From: Zobellia laminariae
GTDB taxonomy: Bacteria; Bacteroidota; Bacteroidia; Flavobacteriales; Flavobacteriaceae
Direction of reading: 5' to 3'
Length of the DNA: 64,000 nt
Assembly: GCF_009725995.1 (NCBI RefSeq)
Contig: NZ_RCNS01000001.1
Coordinates: 228,283-292,282, forward strand
Of the stretch, positions 18,146-26,172 are shown in pieces. The notes below the pieces were generated by a model, which saw only the letters and a list, made by a program, of their open reading frames with translations, was not told the origin of the DNA and did no database searches. The first letter of the stretch is position 1; each line of letters opens with the position of its first letter. A program made the position numbers and the translations under genes.

Positions 18146-18340
18146 ATGAGTAAAGGAACAGTAAAATTCTTCAATGATTCCAAAGGTTACGGTTTTATCA
18201 CTGAAGATGGTTCAAGCGAAGATCACTTTGTACACATTTCTGGTTTAATCGATGAAATTCGTGAAGGTGACGTTGTAGAATTTGAGCTACAACAAGGTAA
18301 AAAAGGATTGAACGCGGTAAATGTGAAAGTAGTTGACTAA
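18146..18340 (+). CDS. Cold-shock domain protein (CspA family)
   Basis: A 64-residue single-stranded RNA/DNA-binding protein. RNP1 is KGYGFITEDG (about 14-23) and RNP2 is DHFVHISGL (27-35), both intact. It acts as an RNA chaperone in the cytoplasm. It begins MSKGTVKFFNDSKGYG, as in most flavobacterial members. A short leader and a strong terminator give a compact single-gene transcript. Confidence 0.96.
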   Translation: MSKGTVKFFNDSKGYGFITEDGSSEDHFVHISGLIDEIREGDVVEFELQQGKKGLNAVNVKVVD

Positions 18341-18370
18341 GAAAGACGCATAAACTTTTTTTATACAAAA

Positions 18371-18404
18371 GCCCTGTTACCAATGGTAACAGGGCTTTTT
18401 TTTT
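18371..18404 (+). terminator. Intrinsic terminator of the cold-shock gene
   Basis: A perfect 11-bp stem (GCCCTGTTACC / GGTAACAGGGC) with a three-base loop is followed by nine T residues. Confidence 0.93.
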
Positions 18405-18422
18405 ATTTCATATAAGTAAGTA

Positions 18423-18454
18423 TTGACAATCTTGTCGTATTTTTCATACATTTG
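18423..18454 (+). promoter_or_regulatory. Promoter ahead of a 30-residue membrane peptide gene
   Basis: TTG (18423-18425), a 21-base spacer and TACATTTG (18447-18454) match the consensus. The transcript would start near 18461, about 78 bases before the ATG at 18539. Confidence 0.7.
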
Positions 18455-18538
18455 TTCTAAAGTTTTTAACGCAACCCTTTTGCTATTTGTGCGTCTAGTT
18501 AAAGACTAGGTTTTCCCCAATTAACCAAACAATAGAAT

Positions 18539-18631
18539 ATGCTTGCTTTTTTTGGTATTATTTTCGTGTTGCTTGTAGTAAATATCATTTTACTAATTCT
18601 GAGCACAAACAGAGCCAAGAATTCCCGATAA
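18539..18631 (+). CDS. Small single-span membrane protein (30 residues)
   Basis: A 30-codon frame with an ATG, a stop, and its own consensus promoter. It encodes MLAFFGIIFVLLVVN, more hydrophobic residues, then a positively charged tail STNRAKNSR, a typical small single-span protein with its tail in the cytoplasm. It resembles the start of the 57-residue protein at 34779: both share M-x-x-F-F-x-I-x-x-V-L-x-x-x-N and a serine near residue 22. I do not recognise a family. The region after it (18632-18820) shows no gene. Confidence 0.6.
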   Translation: MLAFFGIIFVLLVVNIILLILSTNRAKNSR

Positions 18632-18820
18632 ACGGCATTGGGTAGATTCATTGATTCTTTAGCTGAGTGGCGAAAAACCACCCTGCCCTCCTCCGCCATG
18701 TTTTTTTTGAATTAAAAACCACCAACATTAGTTTATTTACGTAACTACTTAGCGTAGGTACACATTAATGATACACTCATTAGACGAATGCTCCTAGAAA
18801 GTGGAGCAATAAAAAAAAAG

Positions 18821-18847
18821 AAAGCCCTGACATTTCTGTCAAGGCTT
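18821..18847 (-). terminator. Intrinsic terminator of the PPIase gene
   Basis: Read leftward, a 12-bp stem with one mismatch and a four-base loop is followed by nine T residues, 33 bases after the PPIase stop codon. Confidence 0.85.
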
Positions 18848-18880
18848 TTCATTATCTATTAAAATAGCAAAATTGCTTTT

Positions 18881-19813
18881 TTATTTTACGCCCATTAATT
18901 CAACATCAAACAGTAATGTAGCATTTGGAGGAATAACACCGCCTGCACCTGCACTACCATATCCTAAGCTAGAAGGTATCACCAATCTGGCCTTATCTCC
19001 TACTTTTAAAAGTTGAATACCTTCATCCCATCCTGGAATTACTTGACCAACTCCTAATTGAAAATCAATTGGTTCGTTACGCTTGTAAGAAGAATCAAAA
19101 ACTTGACCGTTCAATAAAGAACCTTCATAATGAACTGATACCGTCTGACCTTTTTCAGCCTGTGCACCATTTCCTTTTTGAATCATTTTATATCTCAATC
19201 CACTTTCAGTCTCATCAAAGCCAGCAGCTATTTTATCTAATTCTGCAGATTGCTTAGCCTTTTCTTCAGCTAAACGTTCTTCTTTAGAACTCTTAAACTT
19301 GGCAAAACTCGCAAGAGCATCCCATTTCTGAGCTTCATCACCTACACGAACGATTTCAACACTGTTTATTTTATCGCCTTGAGCAATAGCATCTACCACA
19401 TCTTGACCACTTTCTACTTTACCAAAAACAGTATGCTTATTATCTAACCATGGTGTTGGTACATGAGTAATAAAGAACTGGCTACCGTTAGTACCAGGGC
19501 CTGCATTTGCCATAGAAAGTACACCTGGCTCCGAATGGTTTAGGTCTGGATGAAATTCATCATCAAACTTATAACCGGCATCACCGCTACCAGTACCTTG
19601 TGGACATCCACCTTGTACCATAAAATCAGGAATTACCCTGTGGAATTTTAATCCATCATAATATGGCTCACCTGCAGCTTTTGCAGAGTTATCTTGTTTT
19701 CCTTCGGCAAGGGCAACAAAGTTACCTACCGTTCCCGGAGTTTTATCATGAGTTAGTTTTACTAATATCTCACCTTTATCCGTATTGAATTTTGCGTAGA
19801 TTCCGTCTTGCAT
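18881..19813 (-). CDS. Cyclophilin-FKBP fusion peptidylprolyl isomerase
   Basis: A 310-residue enzyme with two different proline isomerase domains in one chain. Residues 1-160 are a cyclophilin: KFHRVIPDFMVQGG (catalytic Arg), NGSQFFIT (substrate pocket), WLDNKHTVFGKV. A charged helical linker follows (about 165-200, KSSKEERLAEEKAKQSAELDK). Residues 205-310 are an FKBP: VSVHYEGSLLNGQVFDSSYKRNEPIDFQLGVGQVIPGWDEG. No signal peptide is seen, so it acts in the cytoplasm. Such fusions (FCBP/CFBP type) are known mainly from Bacteroidota, spirochaetes and some protists. Confidence 0.93.
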   Translation of the reverse strand: MQDGIYAKFNTDKGEILVKLTHDKTPGTVGNFVALAEGKQDNSAKAAGEPYYDGLKFHRVIPDFMVQGGCPQGTGSGDAGYKFDDEFHPDLNHSEPGVLSMANAGPGTNGSQFFITHVPTPWLDNKHTVFGKVESGQDVVDAIAQGDKINSVEIVRVGDEAQKWDALASFAKFKSSKEERLAEEKAKQSAELDKIAAGFDETESGLRYKMIQKGNGAQAEKGQTVSVHYEGSLLNGQVFDSSYKRNEPIDFQLGVGQVIPGWDEGIQLLKVGDKARLVIPSSLGYGSAGAGGVIPPNATLLFDVELMGVK

Positions 19814-19976
19814 TTTTCATTTTTTTAATGAGCGGCAAAGATAGGCAAATTTGTTCAAAAATCTTGACCGTAAACCTTGGCACTAATCAATTCTACATCT
19901 TTTTATCCTAAGAAAAAACCGTATTATTTGAAGAATAAAAGAAACCCTAAAGGACTTCTCCTTGGTTTTATAGAAT

Positions 19977-21359
19977 CTACTTTATGATTCCATATTTATC
20001 AAACAAGTAAACCAAACTAGCCATTGTAGCAGCACCTAGTTCCAACTCGCGCTCATTAACGTGTTCAAACGTATCGTTTTCTGCGTGATGGTGCACAAAG
20101 TAACGTTGCGAATCAGGTCTAAGACCTGCCAAAACCATGTCATCACTTTTTAAAGGTCTAATATCCGCACCACTATATCCTTTTTCAAAAAGATGAATAT
20201 AATAAGGTTCAAAAAGGCTTTTCCAGCTATGAACTTGTTTCAGATTTTCGTCTGAACAGTCAAAAGAAAATCCGCGTGGCGTAAAACCACCCGCATCACT
20301 TTCTAAAGCAAAAACGTGCTTTTCCTTTTTATTACTGGCTACCTCTGCATACTTATTACCACCTCTTAATCCATTTTCCTCATTCATAAACAACACAGCA
20401 CGAATAGTCCTTTTTGGCTTATACCCTGTGGCTTTCAAAAGACGGAGAACATCCATACTTTGTACGCAACCAGCACCGTCATCATGAGAGCCGTCTCCTA
20501 AATCCCAAGAATCTAGATGCCCCCCTACTACCATAATTTCGTTTGGAAAATCACTTCCCTTTATTTCACCTATAACATTAAACGAGTCAACATCATTAAA
20601 CTGCTTACAATTCTGTTTGAAATAAAACTGAGTCTCTGTGCTTAACTTTAAAGTAGTACTCAACAATTCCGCCCCTTTAGTACTTATAGCTGCAGCAGGA
20701 ATTCTTTTTGATACCGGTGTATCTCCATAGCTCATAGAGCCCGTATGTGGATAATCATCTAATCGTAAATTCATAGACCTGACAATTACCCCAACAGCGC
20801 CGTATTTTGCTGCCTCTTCTGCTCCTGAATAACGCTGGTCTACACAACCAGAATAGGAAGCAAAAGTGCTTATTACGGTAGGATCCATTGGCCTATTATA
20901 AAAAACGATGTTACCTTCTATCTTGGCTTTACCTAACTTTTGCAAATCTTCAATACCTTGCACCTCAACAACACCTGCCTTAATTCCTTGCAGAGGAGTT
21001 GCTACAGATCCACCAAGTGCACAAATAGACACATTGGTTGAAAGACCAGGGCTTGTTTCAAAATAGGCAAATTCTGGTGTGCCGCGAACCCATTTAGGAA
21101 CTTTTACAGGCTGAAGCCAAACACGGTCAAGACCCAATGAATCTAATTGAGCTTTAGTATATTCTACCGCTTCTTGTGCCTCAAGACTACCAGATAACCT
21201 ACCTCCTATTTGATTAGAAAGATAATTAAGCCAGTCATATGCCTTGCCATCAGTAAGTGCTTGATCATAGATTTTTTTTAACTGTTTCTCATCTTCGTTT
21301 TGGGTATACCCATTTACACTAATACCTATACATAGTAGGAGAAGGATTATTTTCTTCAT
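19977..21359 (-). CDS. Secreted M28-family zinc metallopeptidase with PA-like insert
   Basis: A 460-residue exported peptidase related to carboxypeptidase Q / glutamate carboxypeptidase. A signal peptide (to about residue 19, ending NGYTQ) precedes a PA-like domain (about 110-250). The catalytic domain shows the M28 metal sites: VVGGHLDSWDLGDGSHDDGAG (His and bridging Asp), FMNEENGLRGG (catalytic Glu and metal Glu), ALESDAGGF (Asp) and the late His in YFVHHHAENDTFEHV. It starts inside the end of the polyphosphate kinase gene (ATGA overlap), so the two are co-expressed. Confidence 0.93.
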   Translation of the reverse strand: MKKIILLLLCIGISVNGYTQNEDEKQLKKIYDQALTDGKAYDWLNYLSNQIGGRLSGSLEAQEAVEYTKAQLDSLGLDRVWLQPVKVPKWVRGTPEFAYFETSPGLSTNVSICALGGSVATPLQGIKAGVVEVQGIEDLQKLGKAKIEGNIVFYNRPMDPTVISTFASYSGCVDQRYSGAEEAAKYGAVGVIVRSMNLRLDDYPHTGSMSYGDTPVSKRIPAAAISTKGAELLSTTLKLSTETQFYFKQNCKQFNDVDSFNVIGEIKGSDFPNEIMVVGGHLDSWDLGDGSHDDGAGCVQSMDVLRLLKATGYKPKRTIRAVLFMNEENGLRGGNKYAEVASNKKEKHVFALESDAGGFTPRGFSFDCSDENLKQVHSWKSLFEPYYIHLFEKGYSGADIRPLKSDDMVLAGLRPDSQRYFVHHHAENDTFEHVNERELELGAATMASLVYLFDKYGIIK

Positions 21360-22240
21360 TGAGCTTCTTTTTCTAATTGTTCTTTATATTCCGCCAAGTT
21401 GGCTTTAATTTTATCATCAAGCTCTGGCTCCTTAATATCCTTATATTTTTTAAGCTCTTCAAGTAAGACTGAAGCGACAATTACTCGTGCCGCCTTTTTA
21501 TTATCTGCAGGAACAACATACCACGGGGCGTGTGGTTTTGAAGTCTCGTTAATGGCTTCTTCATAAAATTTTTGATACGTATCCCATAACTTTCGTTCTT
21601 CAAGATCTCCCGGAGAAAATTTCCAATTCTTACGTTTCAACTCCAATCTTCTAAGCAACCTTAAGCGCTGCTCTTCTTTTGAAAGGTGAAGAAAAAACTT
21701 AAATACAATTGTACCACTTTCAGCAATATGCCGCTCAAAGTTGTTTATCTGCTCAAAACGTTTGTCCCAAAATTTCTGGTCAATATCTGACACCTCATGA
21801 ATACCTGGAATATGCTCACCCATTATGTATTCTGGATGTACCCGGGTTACTAAAACATTCTCATAATGTGTTCTATTAAATACGCCAAACTTTCCTTTTG
21901 CCGGTAAGGCTATATAGTGTCTCCATAGAAAATCATGACCTAACTCTAATTTGGTTGGCACCTTAAAACTGTGCACTACAACACCACGTGCATTAAAATC
22001 TTTGAATACTTCACGAATTAAACTATCCTTTCCGGCGCTATCCATACCCTGTAGGCAGATTAACACGCTGTATTTTGAGTGAGCGTAGAGTGTATCTTGA
22101 AAATCACCCAGCTCCTCGCGGATGGATTCCAAGTCCTTTTTCAGTTTTTTATCGCTGACACCAAAATCTTCTTGGGTAGCACATTTTGACAACTTGATGC
22201 TCTTATCTACCCTAAATGAGGTTATTTTTTTTCCATACAT
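21356..22240 (-). CDS. ppk2: Polyphosphate kinase 2 family protein
   Basis: A 294-residue cytoplasmic phosphotransferase that uses polyphosphate to phosphorylate nucleotides. Walker A is seen as QGMDSAGKDSLIREV (about 64-78), Walker B-like segments in FNRTHYENVLVTRVHPE (about 122-138), and the lid region RRLELKRKNWKFSPGDLEERKLWDTYQ. The family usually has about 270-300 residues. Whether it favours AMP, ADP or both is not clear from the residues I can see. A palindrome-rich region precedes the gene (see 22263). Confidence 0.92.
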   Translation of the reverse strand: MYGKKITSFRVDKSIKLSKCATQEDFGVSDKKLKKDLESIREELGDFQDTLYAHSKYSVLICLQGMDSAGKDSLIREVFKDFNARGVVVHSFKVPTKLELGHDFLWRHYIALPAKGKFGVFNRTHYENVLVTRVHPEYIMGEHIPGIHEVSDIDQKFWDKRFEQINNFERHIAESGTIVFKFFLHLSKEEQRLRLLRRLELKRKNWKFSPGDLEERKLWDTYQKFYEEAINETSKPHAPWYVVPADNKKAARVIVASVLLEELKKYKDIKEPELDDKIKANLAEYKEQLEKEAQ

Positions 22241-22262
22241 AGGTTGAATATAAAACTATTTT

Positions 22263-22301
22263 ACCGTTGAACGGTCGTGAATGTTAAAAAAAATGACCGT
22301 T
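22263..22301. promoter_or_regulatory. Repeated ACCGTT half-sites upstream of ppk2
   Basis: ACCGTTGAACGGT (22263-22275) is a perfect 13-base palindrome, and a third half-site GACCGTT (22295-22301) forms an inverted repeat with AACGGTC (22270-22276). The group lies 23-61 bases upstream of the leftward ppk2 ATG, where an operator could sit. No regulator is known to me for this sequence. Confidence 0.45.
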
Positions 22302-22439
22302 TAGCAACAGAAACTTCCGGTTCATCCAAAATACCATAGAGAGGGCGCCATCCATCGAAAAAACTACACGTTAACCACCTGACCGGGGTAACTTTACACT
22401 GTAATAATCCCAAATTTTACAGCACATAAAACCTAACAT

Positions 22440-23129
22440 ATGAAGTTATTTTACTTTATACTATTTCTATTCATATTTACATTCTCTTCCTCTTATGGGG
22501 CAAGTCAGGATTGTGATTACGCAACCTCTAATCTAGGTTATGTAAAAAGTCAGACCCAAAAAGCTCTTTCTATGAAAGACTTGCAAATGACTCGTTTTTA
22601 TACATATAAGGCACTAACTGCCCTTGAAAAATCAAAAAAAAATATTGCAGATTGTGGTTGTGAAGAAGCTTCGGACAGTGCTCTAGAGAATATTGAATAT
22701 TTAAAAAACGCCACTAAAGCCACTTCGCTTGCAGGTGCTAGAATATTATTGAACAAAGCACTTTTATTTAGTATAGAAAGCCTTGAAGCAATTGCAAACC
22801 ATGATGAACATGGTAGTATATACGGTTCTGATAATTTGATTATGAACGTTGCCAGTTCTAACAATGAAGAGACTATGGCTTTTCTTGACCAGAATAAAAT
22901 ACGTCAGAGAATAGACACTTCTTTATTGAAATATAAAACTTCTTTAGATCATGTTATCAATACCGTAGATTGTGCCGAAGCTCGCGCTTTTGCTGAAAAT
23001 ATTTACGAAAATTGTGAGCAAGAACTTTTGAAGCCACACTTGTCTGAAAGCAAGAAATACTACAATTTAAAGACTAAAGAAATTACAGAGAAGGCTCTTG
23101 ACCGTTTGGGTAATTGCGAAAGAAAGTAG
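22440..23129 (+). CDS. Secreted helical protein of unknown function
   Basis: A 229-residue protein with a signal peptide (residues 1-20, ending SSSYGAS). The mature part is nearly all helical with paired cysteines: QDCDYATSN, ADCGCEEAS, TVDCAEARA, YENCEQEL and LGNCERK. The spacing of these cysteines suggests disulfide-held helical hairpins in the periplasm. There is an internal likeness between the segments around ADCGCEEASDSALENIEYLK and TVDCAEARAFAENIYENCE, which may be a duplicated unit. I do not recognise a named family. It diverges from ppk2 and converges with the NtrC-type regulator gene. Confidence 0.65.
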   Translation: MKLFYFILFLFIFTFSSSYGASQDCDYATSNLGYVKSQTQKALSMKDLQMTRFYTYKALTALEKSKKNIADCGCEEASDSALENIEYLKNATKATSLAGARILLNKALLFSIESLEAIANHDEHGSIYGSDNLIMNVASSNNEETMAFLDQNKIRQRIDTSLLKYKTSLDHVINTVDCAEARAFAENIYENCEQELLKPHLSESKKYYNLKTKEITEKALDRLGNCERK

Positions 23130-23187
23130 GACTATTTCATAATCCTACTCTAAGTTTCCAGATATTAAAGCTACGTGAATTTATAGG

Positions 23188-24351
23188 TTATTTACTGGCA
23201 AAAAGTTTCACATCTTCTTCTGCCACTTCTTTCCCTCCTAAGATAATTAAACGTTCAACTACGTTTCTTAGCTCTCTAATATTCCCTGTCCAATCGTAAC
23301 TTTTAAGAAGTTTGATAGCTTTAGCCGAAAAAACTTTGGGTGCAATACCCTGTTCGGAAGCTATTTTTTTGGCAAAATGCTCTATAAGCAACGGTATATC
23401 ATCCCGTCTATCGTTCAAGGCAGGAACTTGAATTAAAATTACCGCCAATCTATGGTATAAATCCTCTCGAAAATTACCATCTTCTATTTCCTTTTTAAGG
23501 TTTTTGTTCGTTGCAGCAATAACGCGTACATCTACTTTAATATCCTTATCAGTACCTACACGAGAAATTTTACTTTCCTGAAGAGCCCTAAGTACCTTGG
23601 CTTGGGCAGATAAGCTCATATCACCAATTTCGTCAAGAAAAATAGTACCCTTATTAGCTGCTTCAAATTTACCGGCACGGTCCCTTACAGCAGATGTAAA
23701 AGCACCTTTTACGTGACCAAAAAGTTCGCTTTCTATTAATTCTGATGGAATAGCAGCACAATTCACCTCAATAAACGGCCCACCACTACGGTAACTTTTT
23801 TCATGAACCCAATGCGCTACCAATTCTTTACCGGTACCATTTGATCCCGTTATAAGCACACGAGCATCAGTAGGGGCAACTTTCTCGATCATATCTTTAA
23901 TGACGGAAATCTCTTCGCTATTACCGATCATCTCATAATTCTTGCTCACCTTTTTCTTTAAGACCTTATTTTCAACAACCAATACTTTGCGATCTACCGC
24001 ATTTCGTACAGTTGTCAAAAGGCGGTTAAGATCTGGTGGTTTTGAAATGTAGTCAAAAGCACCGAGCCTCATGGTGTTTACCGCAGTATCTAAATCTCCA
24101 TGACCGGAAATCATTATAAAAGGAATTTCTGGTTTTATTTTTCGAGCAGCTTCCAGCACTTCTACACCATCCATTTTTGGCATCTTAATATCGCAGAGCA
24201 CAAGATCATAATCGTTGTTCTTAACAGCTTCTAAACCTTTTAAACCGTCTTCTGCTTCTTCCAGTTGATAACTGTCGCTTTCTTCAGAAAGAATCTTAAC
24301 CAGTACACGTCTAATTGCAGCTTCATCTTCGATTACTAATATTTTGGGCAT
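23188..24351 (-). CDS. NtrC-type response regulator lacking a C-terminal DNA-binding domain
   Basis: A 387-residue protein with a receiver domain (1-120, phospho-acceptor D54 in VLCDIKMPKMDG) and a sigma-54 activator AAA+ domain (140-375). Walker A is GSNGTGKE (169-176), Walker B IFLDE (237-241). The loop that contacts sigma-54 reads GAFTSA (216-221), not GAFTGA. The chain stops right after NIRELRNVVERLIILGGKEVAEEDVKLFASK, so the usual Fis-type helix-turn-helix is missing. Only 58 bases separate its stop from the next gene, so no split HTH is hidden there. It is last in a leftward operon with an MscS channel and an ABC exporter. No cognate histidine kinase is nearby. Confidence 0.9.
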   Translation of the reverse strand: MPKILVIEDEAAIRRVLVKILSEESDSYQLEEAEDGLKGLEAVKNNDYDLVLCDIKMPKMDGVEVLEAARKIKPEIPFIMISGHGDLDTAVNTMRLGAFDYISKPPDLNRLLTTVRNAVDRKVLVVENKVLKKKVSKNYEMIGNSEEISVIKDMIEKVAPTDARVLITGSNGTGKELVAHWVHEKSYRSGGPFIEVNCAAIPSELIESELFGHVKGAFTSAVRDRAGKFEAANKGTIFLDEIGDMSLSAQAKVLRALQESKISRVGTDKDIKVDVRVIAATNKNLKKEIEDGNFREDLYHRLAVILIQVPALNDRRDDIPLLIEHFAKKIASEQGIAPKVFSAKAIKLLKSYDWTGNIRELRNVVERLIILGGKEVAEEDVKLFASK

Positions 24352-24363
24352 AGTATCTTAATT

Positions 24364-25242
24364 TTAAAGTCCTATTCTAAATCCTGTTCTAAAATAAAAA
24401 CTAGGATTATCATTTAATGTAAAAATATCATTTCTGTCTTCGTCCCTCAAAACGCCATCTTGAAACACCGTATGACCAGCATAAGCATAAAGAAATGTAT
24501 TTGCAGCTAATTTATATTGATAGCCCACAGTAACTAATGCTGCCGAGGATGATACCGAAGAAGCACTTGTGGTATTAGGTAAAACGATATTATTTTGCAA
24601 ATTCACATAATAACCATCAAAAATAAATTCTGTCTGAAACTGATGCTTTTCTTTCATGTGATATTTCATTCCGGTTTTTGGGACTCCCACAACATAGCTC
24701 CAGTTTTTATGAAAACGTTTTTCATAATAGAAAATAGGCAAGGGCACACGAAGGGCTACTGTAGAATTATAAGCAATACCCAATACCATAATAGAAGGTT
24801 TATCTATATTCTTTTTCTCTTTAAGAAATCCTGCTGTAGCATTTACCGAAAAATCTCCGTTTTCCAAAGGGTTTGATAAGGTAGATGACAAACGAGGTGT
24901 AACCACTCCTATAAACCGCCAGTCTGGTGTAAATTTCCAAACGTAGGCCATATTGAAGTCTACCACATGAAACTGCTTTAAACCAGCGCTACTAAAAGGG
25001 AGCTCTCGCTGTAAATTATAAGCCAATCGGTTATATTCTACTCCAATTACCACCAAGTTATTAGAATCTTGCACTTTTATAGGTACGTTCACCAAAAGCT
25101 TCATCCTAGATAGTTCAGCATCCGAACCATTTCTTGGCATCATCATATATTCTGCCCTTACTATGTCTGGAGTTTGGCTTAGACCAACAAAAGAACACAA
25201 AAGAAAAAAGACAGCACAGGCACTAAATTTTCTGCAATTCAC
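24364..25242 (-). CDS. DUF6268-type outer-membrane beta-barrel protein
   Basis: A 292-residue exported protein: signal peptide to about residue 22 (SFVGLSQ), then alternating beta strands with aromatic girdles, ending YFRTGFRIGL, as expected for a small outer-membrane barrel. I assign DUF6268 by overall likeness, with moderate certainty. The start is GTG, one base after the stop of the upstream mscS gene, and the regulator gene follows after 12 bases; the three are surely co-transcribed. Its role is unknown. Confidence 0.72.
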   Translation of the reverse strand: MNCRKFSACAVFFLLCSFVGLSQTPDIVRAEYMMMPRNGSDAELSRMKLLVNVPIKVQDSNNLVVIGVEYNRLAYNLQRELPFSSAGLKQFHVVDFNMAYVWKFTPDWRFIGVVTPRLSSTLSNPLENGDFSVNATAGFLKEKKNIDKPSIMVLGIAYNSTVALRVPLPIFYYEKRFHKNWSYVVGVPKTGMKYHMKEKHQFQTEFIFDGYYVNLQNNIVLPNTTSASSVSSSAALVTVGYQYKLAANTFLYAYAGHTVFQDGVLRDEDRNDIFTLNDNPSFYFRTGFRIGL

Positions 25243-25243
25243 T

Positions 25244-26170
25244 CTATTTTGCTTCTATATTATTAGTGTTACTATGTTGAAACGGTTTCTGTTGGATAAT
25301 ATGTATATCTCTTTGCGGAAAGGGTATAGAAATATTGTTTTTTCTAAATTCCGCGTCTAATTTATATCTCATTTCACTTTTAACTCTAGTGACGTTAAAA
25401 CTATCTATTGTATAAAAATTAAGAGTAAACAGTAAGGCTGAGTCTCCAAAATCTTCAAAAATTACAAATGGTTTTGGGCTTTTTAATATACCCTTTTGCC
25501 CTCCCGCAAGAGTTTCTAAGATTTTTGTTGCCAAATTAATATCGCTGCCATACGCAATACCAATTTTAATTTGTTCTCTGGTTGTCTTATGATTTTGGGT
25601 ATAGTTATAAATTATGTCGCTGATAAACTTATGATTGGGAATGATAATTACTTTATCATCTCTAGTTATTGCCCTGGTCGTTCTCAATTTTATTTCAAAC
25701 ACCTTGCCAACTTTACTATCTATTTCTATAATATCACCAACATGAAGAGATTTATCGATAATGATAAAAATACCTCCAATTACATCTTGAAAAAGCTCTT
25801 GTAACGCTAAGCCCAGACCAACAAAAAGTGCTGCAGATGCCGTTAGAAGCAGTGTTATATCTATACCGGCCGCACTCATAGTTAAGAGTATAACAACTAC
25901 ATAGACCAAGTATCTTATGAACTTAAAAACACTAACAAACTTAAGTTTGTCTTCCGCCTCCATACGTTGCGTTAAAAGTATACGCAACCATTTTAGCACA
26001 AACCCGGTAATCAAAAAAACAACGGTTACTAGCAACAAAAGTCCAATAGTAATATTAATGGAGTTTTCGCCTTCCCCATACCTGAGTCCAAGATTAAGAA
26101 AATCCTTAACCCCTTGCCAAAGGCCTACTTCTAGAATTTCTTCTACTTTACTTTGCGTTTCTTGAATCAT
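25244..26170 (-). CDS. Small-conductance mechanosensitive channel (MscS family)
   Basis: A 308-residue inner-membrane channel that opens under membrane tension. Three helices lie in residues 35-140; the pore-lining helix is ASAALFVGLGLALQELFQDVIGGIFIII with its glycine/alanine packing, followed by the beta domain VGDIIEIDSKVGKVFEIKLRTTRAITRDDKVIIIPNHKFI. The ATG at 26170 lies two bases after the stop of the permease gene and is preferred to a GTG at 26188 that would overlap it. It is the third gene of the ABC-MscS-DUF6268-regulator operon. Confidence 0.93.
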   Translation of the reverse strand: MIQETQSKVEEILEVGLWQGVKDFLNLGLRYGEGENSINITIGLLLLVTVVFLITGFVLKWLRILLTQRMEAEDKLKFVSVFKFIRYLVYVVVILLTMSAAGIDITLLLTASAALFVGLGLALQELFQDVIGGIFIIIDKSLHVGDIIEIDSKVGKVFEIKLRTTRAITRDDKVIIIPNHKFISDIIYNYTQNHKTTREQIKIGIAYGSDINLATKILETLAGGQKGILKSPKPFVIFEDFGDSALLFTLNFYTIDSFNVTRVKSEMRYKLDAEFRKNNISIPFPQRDIHIIQQKPFQHSNTNNIEAK

Positions 26171-26172
26171 GC

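Noticed and set aside
18632..18820. Further small genes after the 30-residue frame
   Set aside because: Only very short frames are present, without promoter or clear composition; the short stem at 18789-18808 has no T-run on the correct side.
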